NCBI GenBank assembly: GCA_009746045.1
Contig: RPFO01000154.1
Location: 3,766,281-3,830,280 of the forward strand
DNA: 64,000 nt
DNA from: Mesostigma viride
Lineage: Eukaryota; Streptophyta; Mesostigmatophyceae; Mesostigmatales; Mesostigmataceae
Reading direction: 5' to 3'
Shown one piece after another: positions 11,201 through 21,600 of the stretch (its first letter is position 1; each line of letters begins with the position of its first letter). A program made the translations under genes and the position numbers. The notes below the pieces were generated by a model that was not told the origin of the DNA, did no database searches, and saw only the letters and a program-made list of their open reading frames with translations.

Positions 11201-14200
11201 TTCAACGTTTACGTCACGCTTACGTCGTGTTCCAGTCGCGTAAACGCTTAACTTAAACCCTTACGACCACTTTACACACGACTAAGCGTGACCAGTCGCC
11301 ACCCTTGCACGTTTACACTGGCACATGCACAGCAAAGCTCTTGGTACCGCGGAGACTCAAGCTCTCGGCGCAACGCAGTATGGCGCGATGCGACCGGTCT
11401 GACGACGGTACAAAGGAGGGCATTTTGCGGGCACGCTCCCCCTAAACTCCCCCTACCCACGTATTGAAGTCACGTCCAAGTGACTTCAAACACACACGCA
11501 AGTCCTAAAGCGACTGTTTTTCCCACTTACATTTAAACATAACTTGCGCGCAAAAAGTCGACTTAAAATAAGTGTCCAAATAAGGTTACACATTTTACGC
11601 CTAACCCTGGTCCTGACCAGTAACACCGGCAGGCAGGGAAATGAGGGTGGGATGGCCACAGTTAGAAGAAAAAGGGCAAGTACAGGCACATGAGGGTGGC
11701 ATGCGCGCACTTCACTCATGATGCACAAGGGGAAGTGAGGTCACTACGAAATGCGCGCATCGTCAGGCATTATGGTGGAGCCAGGCTATCAATGACAACG
11801 GGTGTTGTTTCCTACAGCATGTACCTGGCGTTGTTTCCTACAGCATGTACCCGGCGTTGTTTCCTACAGCATGTACCTGGCGTTGTTTCCTACAGCATGT
11901 ACCCGACAGATCAACCCACGTAAGGGAATGCCAAGGCCCCGATCCTAACACACACACATACAAGGCTGTGGTGAAGTCCTCATTAGTTCCAGTCACACAC
12001 AAATAACCCCACATAATAGAACACCAAGGCCAGGGTGCTACTACACGCACAATTGATGCTGCGATTAAATCCTCATTAGGTCCACAAAAACAAGATGAGT
12101 ATCTTCACCTTTAGTTTAACTTTTTGTCCCTGTAACGAGCGGATGCATTGAGTTTCCCCACTCGACGCCCTGCCTCCTTTTCCTTTCCTCAACAGCACTA
12201 CGGGTTTTCGTATTCAAGTACATATGAAAGTTGAATAATCGTATGAATGGAATACTATTAATGCTACTAGTCGTATAACAACATGTGAGGACATATCAAC
12301 TCCCTCACCTTGGGCACGTCCTGCGGGCGATGCTGCTCCAGCCCTGTGTCCTGGAGCAGCATAAACGCGAGCGCTGCCTGCGCCTCTGCATCCCCTAGAT
12401 CCGCCGCCCTCTCGTACAGCCGCCGTGCTTCTGCCACATCCCGCCGCACGCCCTCGCCCAGCTGATGACACAGACACATATCAGTATATAATTATTGATA
12501 ATGATACAATACGGAGGTGATATCGGCATGCAACATAAGGAAAGCACCGAAAAGGAACGCAATAATCACTGGCATGTAAGGATCAAGCCAATACAACGCA
12601 CACGATTTTAACTACAAAACTACTTATTTATATGACAGATACATCGACATGACCGCGTTGTTATTGTAGTGCAGTTGAGTGGTTGTGCTGTTGCGGGGTT
12701 GATCATTGTGTTGTTACGTGGTTGTGTGGTTGTGTGGTTGTGTGGTTGTGTGGTTGTGTGGTTGTGTGGTTGTGTGGTTGTGTGGTTGTGTGGTTGTGTG
12801 GTTGTGTGGTTGTGTGGTTGCGCGGCTGTGTGGTTGTGTTGTTGCGCAGCTGTGTGGTTGTGTTGTTGCGTGGTTGCGTTGTTACGTGGTTGTGTGGCAT
12901 GCCACAGAACGCATGCCAGGTGATGCACACAACCCAGATGAGACACGTCCTAGGTCAAGCATCCCAGGTAATAACTAAGAATAACTATTAAAAGGCATCG
13001 AAGAATGAGGCACCTGGTGTGATGTACGTAAAAAGCGGCAAAAACGCCCAAAATGCCACACAGTACCCCAAATCAAGGCGCCATCAAATCCCCACATTGA
13101 CACCATACTCAGCAGGCTCGAGCTACCATGGTCCGAATTCTCCAGATTTCTAACATGCGCTGATTGTCTAATTGATATCTTATCGCTGGTTGTCTCGCTC
13201 CAAACGGACGATAAGACAACAGCAGGCTTGAGTTACCGTGGTCCGAATTCTCCAGATTTCTGGCCTGCGCTGGTTGTCTAATTGATATCTTATCGCTGGT
13301 TGTCTAATTGATATCTTATCACTGGTTGTCTAATTGATATCTTATCGCTGGTTGTCTAATTGATATCTTATCGCTGGTTGTCTAATTGATATCTCATCGC
13401 TGGTTGTCTAATTGATATCTTATCGCTGGTTGTCTAATTGATATCTTATCGCTGGTTGTCTAATTGATATCTCATCGCTGGTTGTCTAATTGATATCTTA
13501 TCGCTGGTTGTCTAATTGATATGGGTACTATCGAAACACCACGAAATGCGGGCCATTGGTGATCACAGGCATCCATAGCGTGCCCGCATGGAGTCACACT
13601 GTCGACATGCCATGTTCCGTGCCCACAGATCACCACCCTCTCCATTTGCATTCTGCTAACAATGCTTTTTTACATCGCCCCATGCCTGGTAAGCAGAAGG
13701 GCCAGGCCCCAAAGCTAGCGCCCAGGGAAACTGTCGTCCGTCATCAGTTAGGCAGGCTAGGGAGTCATCATGGGCAGGGGGGAAAAACAAATACGTGGTT
13801 TAATAGATCAGGCTTTCACCACCTCACTTGCCAGGTCATGCATGATGGGGTGAGACGTCACAAGTGGGGTTCTAGATTCGTTATCCACGATGACCATGGG
13901 GGCTGCCAGGACGTGGGCAGAACAAAAACGACTACGGGAGCAAAAACAAGATGTGCCAACAAGGCTCTGAGAGTTACCCGTAATGAGTTACGTGAATGTT
14001 TGAGGCTTGCCACTTGAGGATCAAAGAGTGGAAGACGGGTAGGGACACTGAGATGTGGAGACGTTGAGGTTTTCCCTGGAGAGGATTGAGAGGGGCTCTG
14101 CGATGATGCCACCGGACAGTACATACGAACTCAATATGTATCGCGTACATATGTTAACTTGATGGGGAAAAATCGCTGCAACAGTCCGAATTATGACAAG

Positions 14201-14961
14201 AAGGGTTGGGATTCCAAGCTGACAGCTTGGGACACCGACAGCTGTGACAGTAGGTGGTGGGAAAACAAGTTTGCAACAATGTGGCGTAGCCTCCACAGGA
14301 CTTGGCAAAACTGATTGGGGATCCCAGCTTTCACACGGATGCGTGCATGATGTCTGCACCCACACAGGTGTATCGTCAGCTGCACACCCATGCTGGGTGT
14401 TACCTTAACATCAGCGCCACAACATTCCAGGCAGGTCGGTACAACAATTTACTGAATTTCGTGCAACTGGCACAATGCTGCACACGCGTGGCGAGCTGGA
14501 CCTGCTGCACTGTCATGGAGCTGTACATATCGGATACCGGCAAAGTCGATCATGACCCCGCACTTGCGGCCAGCCGGAATATGTGCAGGCGTACCTCATA
14601 CATCTCGGCCAGGGCTCGCAGAGACTCTCGATGGCCCCTCTCCGCGACCGACGCCAGCAATTCCACCGCGGCTAACTTCTCGGCCACGCCCCCGGCCCCT
14701 CGTCTGCAGACGTCGAGCATGCCGTCCGCAAGCGATACGGAACAGGTAAGTGCTACGATTGCAACTTTGGGACAGCACACACGATACGGGCGCCAACCGA
14801 CCGCGGGTGGGGCATGAAGGAGCAACCCACCTGAGGTCCTGGGCTTGCTGAAAGATTGTTTCGGCATCTGTACCAACTTCGCTTGTCGCATTGGTGGCCA
14901 ATGGTGAGCAATACACCAATGCCCACAGCATGAAGACGCGCTCATAACGTTTTCTCTCCAT
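2241..14961 (-). CDS. SEL1L: SEL1L/HRD3-like Sel1-repeat adaptor of the HRD1 ERAD ubiquitin ligase (10 exons, C-terminus not found)
   Basis: Minus-strand exons are 14831-14961, 14595-14703, 12309-12461, 10919-11060, 10008-10162, 8106-8306, 7061-7211, 6124-6287, 4601-4797 and 2241-2370. All have AG/GT borders and matching phases, giving 511 codons. The start at 14961 gives a basic-then-hydrophobic signal peptide (MERKRYERVFMLWALVYC). Sel1 repeats fill the rest, with typical A-x-A-x-x-L-G and G-x-G-V spacing. Orthology to SEL1L/HRD3, rather than a generic Sel1 protein, rests on ordered landmarks: exon 4 GYRHLHGRGVQQSCKAA, exon 5 EEDLAQYYQYSADMG, exon 9 AAEMGYEAAESNAAYMLERG and exon 10 IGDAYFYGRGT. 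In known systems the lumenal protein binds HRD1 and recruits misfolded glycoproteins. The last repeat and the membrane anchor are missing and probably lie left of the window. Introns run from 127 to 2,230 bp. Exon 10 has an AAGCAG tandem acceptor, so exon 10 may begin at 2373 instead of 2370. Confidence 0.86.
4060..4398 (-). repeat. Series of decayed copies of SEL1L exon 9 3' edge
   Basis: The edge at 4,597-4,680 is echoed at about 4,322-4,398 (shared core acccccagccccc and a matching end gcagcgttcctctc), at 4,201-4,224 (ttacctgtaaagcgcatcct, donor GTAAAG kept) and faintly near 4,060-4,085. All lie in intron 9. Confidence 0.65.
4398..4575. repeat. (CCCA)n microsatellite, about 44 copies, in SEL1L intron 9
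   Basis: A tetranucleotide array starts about 25 nt downstream of the exon 9 donor. In the transcript it reads (GGGT)n, a continuous potential G-quadruplex tract. Long Thr-His-Pro-Pro and Gly-Gly-Trp-Val frames over it are spurious. Confidence 0.97.
5324..6490 (-). repeat. Copies of both edges of SEL1L exon 8 in the flanking introns
   Basis: The 3' edge of the exon (6,121-6,150, core ttgagcaggctgacccc) recurs at 5,324-5,352, where the donor is lost, and at 5,654-5,695, where the donor GTAAGC is kept. The 5' edge with its acceptor (6,262-6,313, core gtccacttt...ccctctggtga) recurs at about 6,438-6,490 on the other side of the exon. The span also contains the real exon 8. Confidence 0.75.
6961..7116 (-). 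repeat. 78-bp tandem duplication across the SEL1L exon 7 donor
   Basis: Bases from 6,961 and from 7,039 match closely over the block agataaggaacc to atcatccccatcaggta. The second copy carries the real exon end and donor (GTGAGT). The first is an intronic copy that also keeps a donor (GTGGGT). The period is 78 bp. Confidence 0.88.
7623..7712. repeat. Short minisatellite of TGCTGTGCTCA-like units in SEL1L intron 6
   Basis: About eight 11-12-bp units, with g-c-t-g-t-g-c-t-c/a-a alternation, follow one another. No coding role is evident. Confidence 0.85.
8022..8060 (-). repeat. Decayed copy of SEL1L exon 6 3' edge, donor lost
   Basis: The stretch tggtttgcggcctggaagaa matches the exon end at 8,107 (tggttcgcggcctggaagaa) with an offset of 85 bp. 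The GT of the donor is not kept. Confidence 0.8.
8289..8830 (-). repeat. 72-bp tandem array carrying repeated SEL1L exon 6 acceptors
   Basis: Units start at 8,289, 8,361, 8,433, 8,505, 8,577 and 8,649. The first five are near-identical and the sixth diverges after about 24 bp. Two or more degenerate units follow near 8,748 and 8,806. Each unit holds, on the minus strand, the acceptor CTACAG followed by the first exon codons (AGCGCG[A/G]TCGGCAAG). The unit nearest the exon is the real acceptor (exon starts at 8,306). The minus-strand frame stays open from 8,693 through the exon. Confidence 0.95.
9921..9990 (-). repeat. Copy of SEL1L exon 5 3' edge
   Basis: The blocks gcgcccacatggcccatatt and tactgcgccaggtcctcctc match exon 5 at 10,009-10,075, offset about 81 bp. 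A GT remains near the donor position (GG|GTGGCC). Fainter cacctgcgccc pieces continue leftwards to about 9,781. Confidence 0.78.
10446..10660 (-). repeat. Three copies of SEL1L exon 5 5' edge and acceptor region
   Basis: The exon-start core actgggccacgac (real copy at 10,151) recurs at 10,446, 10,547 and, degraded, 10,645, about 100 bp apart. The later two are preceded by a shared gagcatgcagac block. They lie in intron 4. Confidence 0.75.
10790..10919 (-). repeat. About 50-bp tandem copies across the SEL1L exon 4 donor
   Basis: The block ggnntctagayaagggc followed by ...ttaccttg occurs three times, with donor-equivalent positions near 10,816, 10,867 and 10,919 (the real one). All three keep GT on the minus strand, and the middle copy reads GTAAGC. 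No equivalent copies were found next to exons 1-3. Confidence 0.85.
11804..11905. repeat. 26-bp minisatellite, 4 copies
   Basis: Units gttgtttcctacagcatgta plus cctggc/cccggc start at 11,804, 11,830, 11,856 and 11,882 in SEL1L intron 3. The tttcctacag is acceptor-like only on the strand opposite the gene. Confidence 0.9.
12717..12895. repeat. 8-bp minisatellite (TGTGGTTG)n in SEL1L intron 2
   Basis: About 22 copies, degenerate towards the right. Overlapping frames rich in Val-Trp-Leu-Cys or Thr-Gln-Pro-His are products of the repeat, not genes. Confidence 0.93.
13110..13268. repeat. Dispersed repeat family, two tandem copies
   Basis: A block with core caggctcgagctaccatggt followed by ccgaattctccagatttct occurs at about 13,115-13,190 and 13,205-13,268. 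Related copies lie at 39,598-39,660, 61,231-61,314 (inverted) and 63,110-63,185. It is probably the conserved end of a mobile element. Confidence 0.85.
13269..13522. repeat. 26-bp satellite, about 10 copies, grown from the end of the dispersed repeat
   Basis: The unit is gctggttgtctaattgatat plus cttatc. The same gctggttgtct...ttgatatc sequence appears once at the end of the 39.6-kb copy of the dispersed family, so the array looks like an expansion of that terminus. Variants are single-base changes (cttatc/ctcatc). Confidence 0.92.
13523..14594. other. Remainder of SEL1L intron 2, nothing recognised
   Basis: Open frames here on both strands are short and resemble no family I know. No repeat structure was seen. 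Confidence 0.5.
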
Positions 14962-17900
14962 GCGATCTAAGCATATCCGTCAAATTGTGGCGAGGCAGAA
15001 TCCGAAGGTACTAGCCCCGATAAAGAGCGCAATCGCCCGTTGTTCATGGCGCATTGGTAATTCCATCGGAGATACTCCACGTGGAAGCTACAACCGCTTA
15101 TACGTTTGCAGCGGGCATGCACCGTCCTATAAACAACAATGATCGTTAGAAGTAACTTTTAGGGAACGGCACAAAGAAGAGACATGCGCATCTGATTGCC
15201 TTTCTTTCCCTCCAGTCATGCACCCATCACGCTATCAGTGTCCCCGGGGGCAATTTTGGAAAATTAATCAGTTATGTTACAGCGTACTGGTAATGCGAGT
15301 TAGGGAAAACCCGACGACACTTGCACGCCATGACTGCGTGCACCCCGGTGGTAAGTGGGGACAACACCTAGTCCAATCGGGGGTTCGGGACACGATGACA
15401 GCCCTAATTGAAGGTGGCAAGGGCACCTTGGTGACTTGGTCAAGGCTGCAGTATGCCAGTACCTAATGCATTTTGCTGCTCCACTAGACCACTACCTAGA
15501 TAATTGTTAGCGCAGACAGTACTCTAGTAGCTAGACTTAAATACAGACTCGTGAGAGGGGTCAACTTGCCTCAGTTACAGTTACAGTACCTGCCTCGCCT
15601 CCGCTGGCTTGGAAAAACCTTGAGAAATGAGAATAGAACGGATAGTCCTCATGCTGTCACATGTAACATGAAGAGATAGGCAGCCAGCACGCTTATGCTG
15701 CCTGCGCACACCCTTATCAACTGCAAAGGCTGTGGAAGTGTGGTTGACTGGTTGTTGTTGTTTTTGTTGTTGTTGCCCAGTGCCCACGCCGCACATGGGC
15801 AGCAGAAGGCTGTGGAATGTGGAGTGGAGTGCGGACTGCGGACCTGTGGGCTGTGGCTACGGGAACTGATCATGAAATCGGAGCCGTTCAGAACCACAAA
15901 TCCACTGCAATCCAGTGCTTACAGTATAAGAATGCTCATAAGAATTTTCAGGCGTAACCGCCCATAACTTGCAAGGTGCTGTGGCCGACAGCTGACAACT
16001 GACAAGCCCCCATCTTGACCAGGCAGGGACAACAGTTCACTGGACATTACCGTTACGGAAATTGTTCAGGGATCGCCTCCATTAAATACTTGGTCGGTAA
16101 CCCGGCATAGCGTCGGGTCTGACAGGGTCTGACCAACTCTACGGGCCAATTATCGGCGAATGTCTTATCAGCGTATCGTCCCCGAACCAGGTCTTTGGAC
16201 GGGCATCCAAAGGGGATACGGCAGATCCTGAACCACCGGGCCTGACGCGTGCCGACATTTTGTGGAGCTGAAACCGTAGGCGCTCGTACCGCGTGCCCTA
16301 CACCCCCCAACACGTTTAAGATTGGTTGAGTTGAGTTGAGTTTATTCCAACGCCGCTGAACCCCCAATCACGTTTAAGATTGGGGTCCGACCAATCCAGG
16401 GCTCACGATCTCAAGGAATCTTACTACTTTGATTCGACTATACTAAATTCTACTGCAATCTACAACCACTCTACTACTATCAGAGGTCAAATCCAGGGTC
16501 TCATAATCAAAAACTTGGGATTCTTAAACGTGGGGGGGGGGTGTACGGGACCGCCAGGACGAGCCAATCCTCGCCGTTAATAGGGTACTGATAGGATGAC
16601 ATGACGGTGCCGTAAGCGGAACCGCCCACACATGACGGGGACGATAACTAGGAGCCTCCAGAAAGGGTGGGGGGGTATTCTACTTGATGTTTCGGGGAAT
16701 GATGCGTCGCAAAATCCAGGCAACTACCGACTTGCATCTCCCAACATCGGACTTGACTAAACGTATGCTGCTCAGGTTCAGAAAATGGAAAAGCGTGGAA
16801 TTGAAGAAGCTCTTGTACAAACCAGGGTAAACGCGGGGCGGGGCAGGTCAATATTTTATCGACACGCTGCCCATGGATGCGTGTTCCAAGGTCCATCATT
16901 CAGCGAATCTAGGAATTATGGAGAGAACTGAACACGAGTAAATGCGACAGATACAGTCGGCTAAGCTGCTGTCGGCTAATAAGCTGCTATCCTATCCTGC
17001 ATCCCCATGAATGAAATTCTGAAGGCTCTTTTGAGTTTACGGCTATGGCAGATCGGGGCAAAATACCCGATTACCTGCCCCTAGGATGTAAAATTCCAGA
17101 GCTGGCTTTGTTCCCCTCAGCAGACCAGCTACATTGTTCAGCAAACTGACACGGAAGAAGGTGGCGAATGCAGCCATGCCTATTATGTGATTTGTGGCTC
17201 GTCCATGAAGTATGGTTAGCTCATTCACCGCCCATGATAGGCTCAAAGTGATGATTTTCGGAGTTTCTCTAGACTGTCGCCGCAAATTTGTAAGAGCCTA
17301 GGGACGTTCCACGCCCCTGGGTTCGGCAGCCGACGCCACGGCAGGGCCGGGGAAACCAGATGACGGGGCGGGGCTTGGGATTACACCTCGGCACTTACCC
17401 CATTACTCGCAATTTTCATTCTCAGGTGAGCATTTTTTTGTCGACCCCTTAATTTTGGCAACCAATGCCAGCGCCCTGACCTGGTGACCGCGGTGCATTA
17501 CAGAATTGCTCAAGGACGTCAATTTCAGGATATCCTTTCTTGATAGCAAGCCAGCGAGGCGCCAGTTCGCCCCAGTCGCTAGCCACGGCCCCAGCAGGGC
17601 TGCGTCCACTCAACCAGCGTCGCATTTCTGCGTAAAAAACTGGCGGAGTAGCAGCAGGGATTGGTTGTGCAGGAAGGGGGCCGCGCAGGGGCGTGGGGGC
17701 CCATGAACTGTGCCGCATCGGCCAGTTGTGAAGCCATGTCCCTGCGGACAAGTGGCTGATGCCCAGGGAAGCTCGGGAAGTTCTGGGTTCTTGATACGAA
17801 AGCATACTGCTCTGGGCCCCTGATAGTAATTGTGTCCCCATGCTGTGTGGCTGCCCTTCTTAGGTAGCTGTTGGCATCTCTGTTTGTCTTGACCACCACA

Positions 17901-18670
17901 TGTGGCCTATGGCTCTGCCCGCTTAGATCAGTTGTTCATAACATTTGACGTGAATCACCATGGCAGCCAACGGCAAAGGCTAACAGAAGCTTGGAAAATA
18001 CCAAGATAGCAATCTTCTGTTTGTATGCAGGTGTGTATACGCGCTTGTGCACGCGTGCACAAGTCATGCCGGTGTCCCACGTGGCTCTGCTTTTCACACA
18101 TCCATATTCGATTCCATGGTATGCTGTCTCGCTATCATGGGGGCTCCATGGTGAGTATCATGGGCTTGGGTTAGGGCAATAGGGTACAAGAGAGGGAGGA
18201 GGGGGGGAGGGAACCGTGGGCGGGGAGGTGGTACGGTTCAGGGGGCGGAGAGAGGAACAAATGAGGGAGTGCGCGGGTAAACAAGGGGTTGAATAGAACA
18301 GGAATCTGTCCACTTGATAGGGTCCTAGTGGTTGCCTTGTAAAGCCTTGGCCCTTCTCTCTTGATCACACCTTGCACTTGGTGGATTCGCTTGGAAGCTC
18401 GGGCGCCCTCCCTCCTCGTTCTGGCTGGGGGCTCTGCAGTGCTGGCGCTGTGCGGGGAGGCTCTGTACCTGTAGTAAAGCAGGTTCTTGAATTGAATGAA
18501 TGTTAAGTGGCGCTTTCTCTCATGACTAAACTTCAATATTAAGTGGCTCAACTTCAATAATATTTGAATTGAATATTGAGTGGCTCTTCCTCCCATGACT
18601 CACCTTCACACTGTACTGCTTCGCTTGCATAACACCATCCCCTCCCTACACCGTAAACCCTCAACGCGCA
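14962..18670. other. Intergenic region between the two divergent genes
   Basis: It holds the SEL1L 5' flank and the unseen 5' exon or exons of the branching enzyme gene. The first recognised branching-enzyme exon starts in phase 0 after an acceptor (cgcgcag at 18,664-18,670) and has no in-frame ATG, so at least one upstream exon must exist. A weak candidate at 17,991-18,150 ends in a GTGAGT donor, but its phase does not match. I found no TATA box or core promoter that I would defend. Confidence 0.5.
16290..16545. mobile_element. Possible small inverted-repeat element
   Basis: A block around 16,296-16,324 (tacaccccccaacacgttta) is inverted at about 16,521-16,545 (ttcttaaacgtgggggggg). A separate hairpin ccccaatc...gattgggg lies inside at 16,361-16,384. 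The size of about 250 bp fits a MITE. No target-site duplication was recognised. Confidence 0.35.
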
Positions 18671-21600
18671 GGGGCTGACCGGAATGCCTTCCAGGGAGGC
18701 TTGCACTCCAAGCTCTACGACAAGCTCGGGGCGCACCTGTGCGTCAACGATGCTGGCGTCCCGGTAAGCGGCCACAGGGTGTTACGATACTTGGTCATTA
18801 TAGGTTTATTGCACCATCTGACAATTATAGTGGCTATTGTTACCGAGTGAGAAACGATGCAGGCATCCCTGTAAGCGGCCATGGTCTAGGTTTGCAAGTG
18901 GTCGTAATAACTGGCACTGTGTGGGTTATCATGTATACATACCCGGGTAATGAACACAGGTTATGCAACCTTGCATGCACTGATAGGTGAATTTCAAGAA
19001 ACGATGGGTGATGTGATAGTGGCAATTACATCTGCTTGCTTTCAATGATCATCACGACAGTGGGTAAGACCTCGGTACAGTGCGTCTGCTGAGGTTGGGG
19101 GGGATTGGGACGTTCCGGACGCCGCCGCGTTGGGGGGGATGGGGTTGGGGGGGGGCGCTTTCTCCCTGGGACGCCAGCGAATTTTTTCTCGGCGAAACAG
19201 AATGGTAACAGGGTGTCTCTCATGGTTGATGCTTCCTTAAGCATTTCTTCCAACACTGGGTCACCTTTTGGGACACAGCCCAGGCAAGAAGGGTAGCTGA
19301 TGGCCCTAGGCATTTAAGCTTCAGCCTCGAAGTACCAAACACGTGCATGATCATACGCCCCTTTGCAGCCAAGTTGCTAAGCACCAAGACAATACGAGGA
19401 AGATATCAGGCTTTTTGTGGAATATGGGCAGGGCCGAGCCACAGATCCAGCACATCTTATTGTGCGAGTACAAAAAAGTTATCGAGAGAACCGGAAGGAC
19501 AGGATTACGGCTTCGCAAGGCAAGCGGTGATGTTGGAGAGGAGCAGGGATCATCCCAGGGGGTGGAACAACGTCATATCTTGGAACCAGGGGATGCAGTA
19601 ACCAATTGTACGCGTGGCCCAGGTACTGGCGGTCTCCACCCGCCCGCCCATGCAATAACCAATCGAACGATTTCTATCCATTGATGTGTAAATGTGTGGC
19701 CCAACAAGGGGGTGGGCGTGTGAAGCTGTAGAACGAGGGGGGCAGGGAGCCCATGCCTCACAAGTACCCCCCCCCTGTCTTACTCAATGCCAGCATGGAT
19801 GGACTTGGCATGGTAATGGTTTTTGATGGCGGCTCTGGGTGTTGCTGCGCACGCATGGAAGTGGTGGTCTCCACACACCCGCCCATGCACCCATCCCATG
19901 CCCTTTCCATCGTCCATCTCCCACAGTGCCACATGATGCCATACCCCTGTTTCCACAGCCACGACCACAGCTTCTCCTCTGCCCGCTTCTTGCCCTCGCC
20001 CTTCCCATTTCCCGTCTCCTGAATCGCAACCTCCCGCTCTGGCCCTGTGGGCCTTCCCCACCCCCTGTCCCTCTCCTCGCTGCTTGCCCGCGCCTCTTCT
20101 CCCCCTCCCCATCCCTCTTCCCCGCACCTCCTTCTCCCCACCCCCCACCCCTTTGGCAGGGTGTCCACTTCAGCGTGTGGGCGCCTCAGGCGACGAGCGT
20201 TTCGGTCGTGGGCGCGTTCAACCAATGGGATGCGACGGTCAACCGGCTTGTGTGCGACCCCGCGGGCATATGGGAGGCCTTTGTAGAGGGCGTGGGGGTT
20301 GGGTACGTGCGCCGTTAGCATTCAAGCTTGTTATGCCCTCTTGATTGAGCCTGCCTCAGCCGCTTTGTGTGCTATATGGAGGTCTTTGTGGTCGCGGGGT
20401 ACATGCGCTAGCATTCAAGCTCACTGCCTGTCTATACAGTGACCCTGTGGGGAGGCCCCAACCAGCTTGCCTGGTGTAGAGAGGCATCGGTAGACAGGAT
20501 CGCCGCGGGGTACGTGCAGCGGCACCTACTTTCCAAGCCTTCCTTTGGACCCCAAGTGACCTGGTTGGGAAGTCACAACCAGCTTTTATGTTGAGCTGTC
20601 TGAGGTGTTGTCACGGTGGTGGGCGTGGGGTACATCTGTCAGCATCTAGCTCGATGCCAGGAACTTGTGAATTGAGGTTTGCAGACATGCTGCATGCACA
20701 ATAGAGCTAATTTCTTATGTTAATTTTGCTTACATAGCTGCATGTCTGTATGTAGGTTGCCTCGTTGGTATATGCTTGTAGAGCAGCTTATATAGGTAGT
20801 AAGCTTGTCCAAGTATATATCCTTATATTTGTATAAGCATACTACCTATAGTAGTATAGGTAGTATGCTTATCGCGTACATATCTTTATAAAGGTAGTAT
20901 GCTTGTCCAAGTATGTATCCTTATCTAGGTAGTATGCTTATCGCGCACATATCCTTGTATAGGTAGTATGGCTTGTCCAAGTATATATCCTTATATAGGT
21001 AGTATGCTTATCGCGTACATATCCTTTCTTCAGCCATCCCCAACCGCAGGAAACTGTACACGTCTCAACGCCACCGCGACGCTATGCTCTTACTTTCTGT
21101 TTGTTTATCTATTTGCCCTCCACCACTGCTATCTGCAGGGAGCTCTACACGTTCAAGGTCCTCGGTGCAGGGCCCGGTGCCAAGCCGGTCGAGAAAAGCG
21201 ACCCCTTTGCGTTCGGGGGTGCCCCTTTCCGGTTCTTTCAGGAGCCCCCCAAGCCAGTAACCCCCACCCCCGTGACCGTACCAGTGAGCTCCTTGCTGGG
21301 GGCGGGGGTGGCGGTAGGGGTGGATGGGGACCGGGGGGGGCGGGCCGGGGCCGAGCCGGAGGCCGGTGCAGCGGGTATGGTGGCACCGGTTGGCAGCGAG
21401 GGGAGTGGGGCGGCGTGTTCGGATGTCAAAGAGGCGGCACCAGTGCAGAGCGCGGTGGTGGACCTGACCGAGCACAAGGTGGGGCGGGGGGGGAGGCTGT
21501 TTAGGAAAAGGGGCAAGAGGCTCTGCACCAGGTTGGAAGGGGGGGAAGAGAAGGGACGAGGGGAAGGAGGGGGGAAGAGGGAGAGGCGGGGTGGGTGGGG

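Noticed and set aside
12620-12978. Frames of repeated Val-Trp-Leu-Cys-Gly and Thr-Thr-Gln-Pro-His
   Set aside because: Translation of the TGTGGTTG minisatellite in several registers.
17991-18150. Possible first exon of glgB ending in GTGAGT
   Set aside because: It would end in phase 1 while the next exon starts in phase 0, and the peptide does not resemble the GlgB N-terminus.
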